Notes under the pieces: model-generated
The model's database searches: none
What the model was told of the DNA's origin: nothing
What the model saw: only the letters and a program-made list of their open reading frames with translations
Translations under genes and position numbers: made by a program
Origin: Propionibacteriales bacterium
Lineage (GTDB): Bacteria; Actinomycetota; Actinomycetes; Propionibacteriales; Propionibacteriaceae
Direction of reading: 5' to 3'
Assembly (NCBI GenBank): GCA_017882655.1
Contig: JADGPB010000142.1
Span: 1 to 6,513 of the forward strand
Length of the DNA: 6,513 bases
In this document: positions 5,417-6,513 of the stretch, piece by piece
Numbering within the stretch: position 1 is the stretch's first letter
Layout of the letters: each line of letters opens with the position of its first letter

Positions 5417-6513
5417 ATGGTGACAGCCGAGCAGGGGACGCTGCTGGGCGGGCGCTATCAGGTCGGGCCGGTTCTGGGCCGAGGCGGCATGGCGGAAGTC
5501 CGGCGAGCGCTCGACACGCGGCTCAGCCGTCCTGTCGCGATCAAGATCCTGCGCATCGATCTCGCAGGCGACTCGACCTTCCAGGCCCGGTTCCGTCGTG
5601 AGGCGCAGGCTGCGGCGGGGCTGAACCATCCCAACATCGTGAGCGTGTACGACACGGGCGAGCAGCTCGATCCGGCCTCTGACGTCCACATTCCGTACAT
5701 CGTCATGGAGCTCGTGGTCGGCCACACGTTGCGCGACCTGCTGCGCGAAGGACGCAAGATCCTCCCCGAGCGTGCGCTCGAGATGGAGATCGGCGTGCTG
5801 GACGCCCTCCAGTACAGCCACACAGCCGGCATCATCCACCGCGACATCAAGCCCGCGAACGTGATGCTCACCTCGACCGGCCAGGTCAAGGTCATGGACT
5901 TCGGCATCGCCCGTGCGGTCGCCGACACGTCCGCCTCGATGACCCAGACGGCCGCCGTGATCGGCACCGCCCAGTACCTGTCGCCGGAGCAGGCGCGCGG
6001 CGAGACCGTCGACAACCGCTCCGACGTGTACGCGGCGGGCTGCCTGCTGTACGAGCTCCTCGTCGGCGAGCCGCCGTTCAAGGGCGACTCGCCCGTGAGC
6101 GTCGCGTACCAGCACGTACGCGAGCTGCCCGTACGGCCGTCCCTGCTCGACAGCGTGATCACCCCGGAGATGGATGCGATCACGCTCAAGGCGCTGGAGA
6201 AGGACCCCCAGAACCGCTACCAGTCGGCGAAGGAGATGCGCGACGACATCGGGCGCCTCCTCGCGGGAGGGACCCCGACGGCCCAGCTGCCCGTGGTGGC
6301 TGTACCAGCGGCTGCGGCCACGATGCTCGCACCGGTCGTCGTCGACTCCGTGATCTCGCCGTCCACGAGCGTCCTGCCGCAGCGGGCCCTCCCCGCATCG
6401 CCCGGTTCGCCGCAGTGGGAGCCGAGACGGGGCCGGAGTCGTCCGGGAGTCGTCATCGGCATCATCGCTGCCATCCTCGTGGTGGTGCTCATCGGCGTGT
6501 TCGCGTTCTGGTG
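5417..6513 (+). CDS. pknB: PknB, transmembrane Ser/Thr protein kinase (3' end outside the window)
   Basis: The window holds 365 codons of an open frame with no stop. Residues about 14-280 form a Hanks-type kinase with all key elements: Gly loop GRGGMAEV (21-28), catalytic Lys43 in VAIK, helix-C Glu62, HRDIKPAN with Asp143 and Asn148, DFG (Asp161), and SPEQARG (189-195). The activation loop SMTQTAAVIGTAQY aligns with mycobacterial PknB, and Thr176 and Thr178 match its activating phospho-threonines. ALRRDLAR-like and GDSPVSVAYQHVRE segments also point to PknB rather than PknA. A 60-residue linker (284-343) rich in Pro, Val, Ser and Ala leads to a transmembrane helix starting at about 344, where the window ends. 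The family has extracellular PASTA repeats that bind muropeptides or lipid II, and these should lie just beyond the edge. It phosphorylates wall-synthesis and division proteins and is reversed by PstP, encoded upstream. The start is ATG 5417, with GTG 5420 possible. Confidence 0.95.
   Translation, partial: MVTAEQGTLLGGRYQVGPVLGRGGMAEVRRALDTRLSRPVAIKILRIDLAGDSTFQARFRREAQAAAGLNHPNIVSVYDTGEQLDPASDVHIPYIVMELVVGHTLRDLLREGRKILPERALEMEIGVLDALQYSHTAGIIHRDIKPANVMLTSTGQVKVMDFGIARAVADTSASMTQTAAVIGTAQYLSPEQARGETVDNRSDVYAAGCLLYELLVGEPPFKGDSPVSVAYQHVRELPVRPSLLDSVITPEMDAITLKALEKDPQNRYQSAKEMRDDIGRLLAGGTPTAQLPVVAVPAAAATMLAPVVVDSVISPSTSVLPQRALPASPGSPQWEPRRGRSRPGVVIGIIAAILVVVLIGVFAFW

Noticed and set aside
5369..6189. 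Overlapping minus-strand frames of about 245 codons opposite pknB
   Set aside because: The plus strand encodes an intact kinase with every catalytic motif. The minus frames are low-complexity shadows.

Overview
The window is high-GC DNA with a strong bias for G or C at third codon positions. It carries one co-directional (+) gene cluster in an order I recognise as the conserved actinobacterial cell-wall growth and Ser/Thr-phosphorylation locus: fhaA (3' end only), fhaB, pstP, rodA, pbpA, pknB (5' part only). Gene order, protein lengths and motifs match the Mycobacterium/Streptomyces locus, so the source is almost certainly the chromosome of an actinobacterium. I cannot fix the genus. There are no mobile elements, tRNAs, rRNAs or CRISPR arrays.

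Layout: 1-284 is the C-terminal FHA domain of FhaA. After a 14-nt gap comes fhaB (299-772), a small membrane-anchored FHA protein. Its stop codon overlaps the start of pstP (772-2262), a membrane-bound PP2C phosphatase. One nucleotide separates the pstP stop from the GTG proposed as the rodA start (2264-3874), a SEDS glycosyltransferase. The rodA stop overlaps the GTG start of pbpA (3871-5295), a class B transpeptidase, by 4 nt. The five stop codons visible are all TGA. A 121-nt non-coding gap (5296-5416) then precedes pknB (5417 to the window edge). The window ends inside the first transmembrane helix of pknB, so its extracellular (presumably PASTA) part is outside.

How the genes work together (known for the families, inferred here): PknB senses the state of the envelope and phosphorylates division and wall-synthesis proteins on Thr. 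PstP reverses this. FhaA and FhaB read phospho-Thr and help position partners at the membrane. RodA polymerises lipid II into glycan strands and PbpA cross-links them. The first five genes are packed tightly enough to be translationally coupled. pknB is set apart by the only real spacer, which holds competing inverted repeats near the ribosome binding site.

Most of the region is ordinary core genome. The points worth a second look are a pair of matching acidic-x-Thr-Gln motifs in the long cytoplasmic tail of RodA, the absence of pknA between pbpA and pknB, and the possible RNA switch-like structure ahead of pknB.
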